Origin: Gallionellaceae bacterium
Lineage (GTDB): Bacteria; Pseudomonadota; Gammaproteobacteria; Burkholderiales; Gallionellaceae
Direction of reading: 5' to 3'
NCBI GenBank assembly: GCA_004297065.1
Contig: SCUU01000114.1
Location: 1 to 42,123 of the forward strand
DNA: 42,123 nucleotides
Translations under genes and position numbers: made by a program
Notes under the pieces: generated by a model
The model's input: the letters and a program-made list of their open reading frames with translations, nothing else
The model's database searches: none
What the model was told of the DNA's origin: nothing
Shown here: positions 40,610-42,123 of the stretch, in pieces
Position numbering within the stretch: position 1 is the first letter of the stretch
Layout of the letters: each line of letters opens with the position of its first letter

Positions 40610-40895
40610 AGCCCGGCAGCTAGTCACTTTCTTTTGCTTCGCCAAAAAGAAAGTAACCAAAGAAAAGGCGTCCCCGGTTTGCCGCCGCTGCGCGGTGCCC
40701 TGCGTTGCTCGACTGGTCAGGCGGCTGCGGAACTCGCGCTACGCGCTCAAACATAACCAGCGACTTGGCTGGCGTCGTTTGCCAGCTTAGTCGAATGGCT
40801 AGTAGTTTCACCAGTCCTCGCCGACTACCCCTGACCAGCCTGCGCTACTCGGCGGCGCTCAGGGGAGGTAAAGCGAAAACCAAAAACCCTAAAAC
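40610..40895. repeat. Long dispersed repeat beginning cactttcttttgcttcgcc
   Basis: cactttcttttgcttcgccaaaaagaaagtaaccaaagaaaaggcgtccccggtttgccgcc...; split by the hairpin repeat at 40753-40814. Confidence 0.65.
40753..40814 (-). repeat. CTAGCCA/ATAACC-type hairpin repeat, copy 5 (nested)
   Basis: ataaccagCGACTtgGCTGGCgtcgtttGCCAGCttAGTCGaatggctagtagtttcaccag. Confidence 0.85.
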
Positions 40896-40982
40896 GTAGG
40901 GTGGGCACGTTGTGCCCACCATCTGTTCAATTGCCGCGTGGGCACAAAATCGTGCTCACCCTACTGGGCTACGCGAGCCAGG

Positions 40983-41975
40983 TCAAAAGGGGATGTCGTC
41001 ATCAATGCTATTGCTTTTGCTCAATTCTCTCCGCTCAATCTTTGCCCATGAATCATTCCAGCTAGCCGGGCTTATTGGTTTAAGTTGCCCGTCAGTGGTA
41101 AATAAATTCTTTTTTATCGACAAAATTTGAATTTCTTTTTTTGTTTTCCCTGAAACATCTCTAACCCATTCCATATATTCATGGTCATCCCATTCGTCAG
41201 CAGGAATTGCTGAATACGCTTTCGCATACTCAAGCCAATCGTTAAGTTCTTTTAGATTCGTAAAATACACTCTGTATTTATTATTTATTAATGTCTTTAT
41301 CGCATCAAATATAGGATGATTGCTAAACAGTATTTCTTCAACCGCTGTATTTCCCTTTGTTTTTTCGTCAGTTAAAAACTTAACAAGTTGATCTACCGTT
41401 TGCAAACTTCTCTGTAATTCTTGAGTTAGCGAGGTTTTAACCTTATTTGAATCTTCAACAAGCAATCTTTGAAAAAGTCCTGCTAACTGCTCTCGCAAAA
41501 TTGTTGTTAAATCTGTTCCGGTTTCAAAAGAAAATATTGGATTGCCCTTAGGCAATGCATAAATTTCCTCTAAAAAAGAATAAACACGCGGATCATTAAC
41601 CGCAGTAAATCTAACACCCTTAACATCTTTGTTCGCTTGATAGTATTTAAATTCAGATAGAACACTTGATTCGACAAAAATGTAGACTTGCTTACCAAGA
41701 TCATAGGCTGTTTTCAATTCACGCTGGCTTATCGAATATTCCGAATCTGTTGCAGCACTGCCAAACTTTCCTCCAATTACTGAAATCAAAATATCGCAAA
41801 AATCTATCTCTCGATATGCATAAACCTCTGGCTTTTCTTCTCTTCCATAGGAAATATGGCCTTGTTCGTGTCGTACAGGCTCGTAACCAAATGAAGTAAT
41901 AAAGCGGTCTAAATCCTCTCGAATAACTTTCAAGTCGAAATAGGTTGAGCTTACGAATATTCTAGGTCTTGCCAT
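40983..41975 (-). CDS. DUF4062-domain protein with SSB-tip-like C-terminus (DDDIPF)
   Basis: MARPRIFVSSTYFDLKVIREDLDRFITSFGYEPVRHEQGHISYGREEKPEVYAYREIDFCDILISVIGGKFG...SIDDDIPF*; AT-rich relative to flanks. Confidence 0.85.
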   Translation of the reverse strand: MARPRIFVSSTYFDLKVIREDLDRFITSFGYEPVRHEQGHISYGREEKPEVYAYREIDFCDILISVIGGKFGSAATDSEYSISQRELKTAYDLGKQVYIFVESSVLSEFKYYQANKDVKGVRFTAVNDPRVYSFLEEIYALPKGNPIFSFETGTDLTTILREQLAGLFQRLLVEDSNKVKTSLTQELQRSLQTVDQLVKFLTDEKTKGNTAVEEILFSNHPIFDAIKTLINNKYRVYFTNLKELNDWLEYAKAYSAIPADEWDDHEYMEWVRDVSGKTKKEIQILSIKKNLFTTDGQLKPISPASWNDSWAKIERRELSKSNSIDDDIPF

Positions 41976-42010
41976 TTGAATTCTCTTTGCAATGAAGAGC
42001 CACGGCGGTT

Positions 42011-42123
42011 TCAAGCACCAAGTGCAAATAACGCAGCGTGATGCTGCCTAAAGTCAAAAGCGTCTGGCATAAACAACTCGACCGGACATTTGAAACCGAG
42101 TGACTTGCGTGGACGGGTGTTCA
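42011..42123 (-). mobile_element. C-terminal end of an IS30-like transposase, truncated by window edge
   Basis: Minus strand reads NTRPRKSLGFKCPVELFMPDAFDFRQHHAALFALGA*; NxRPRKxLGFKxP is typical of IS30-family C-termini. Confidence 0.75.

Overview
The window is a GC-rich proteobacterial chromosome segment, probably from a betaproteobacterial chemolithoautotroph of the Gallionellaceae type (lineage inferred from gene content only). It contains: (1) a form I RuBisCO operon cbbL-cbbS-cbbQ-cbbO with divergent cbbR; (2) housekeeping blocks, namely mnmC, rsuA-like, efp/earP, fapA-like, grxD/bolA, an aspartate aminotransferase, an AsmA-like coiled-coil protein, a GGDEF protein with a CxxCH motif, and hldD-rfaE1-pyrF-lapB-lapA-ihfB-rpsA-cmk-[mipA]-aroA-tyrA; (3) a repeat-rich accessory end with an AT-rich DUF4062 gene and the end of an IS30-like transposase. 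The main second-look items are: palindromic GC-rich elements carried in frame inside four different genes (cbbO, a methyltransferase, mnmC, earP); a dispersed ~60-bp hairpin repeat whose arms are conserved while its inner stem varies and stays self-complementary, sometimes nested inside other repeats; an apparent lone integron gene cassette (22163-22477) with an attC-like site at a non-attI position; a DUF4062 protein ending in DDDIPF, the same as the SSB C-terminal tip; and 3'-end duplications behind cbbO and the aminotransferase gene. All calls come from reading the sequence and supplied ORFs; no searches or folding programs were run.
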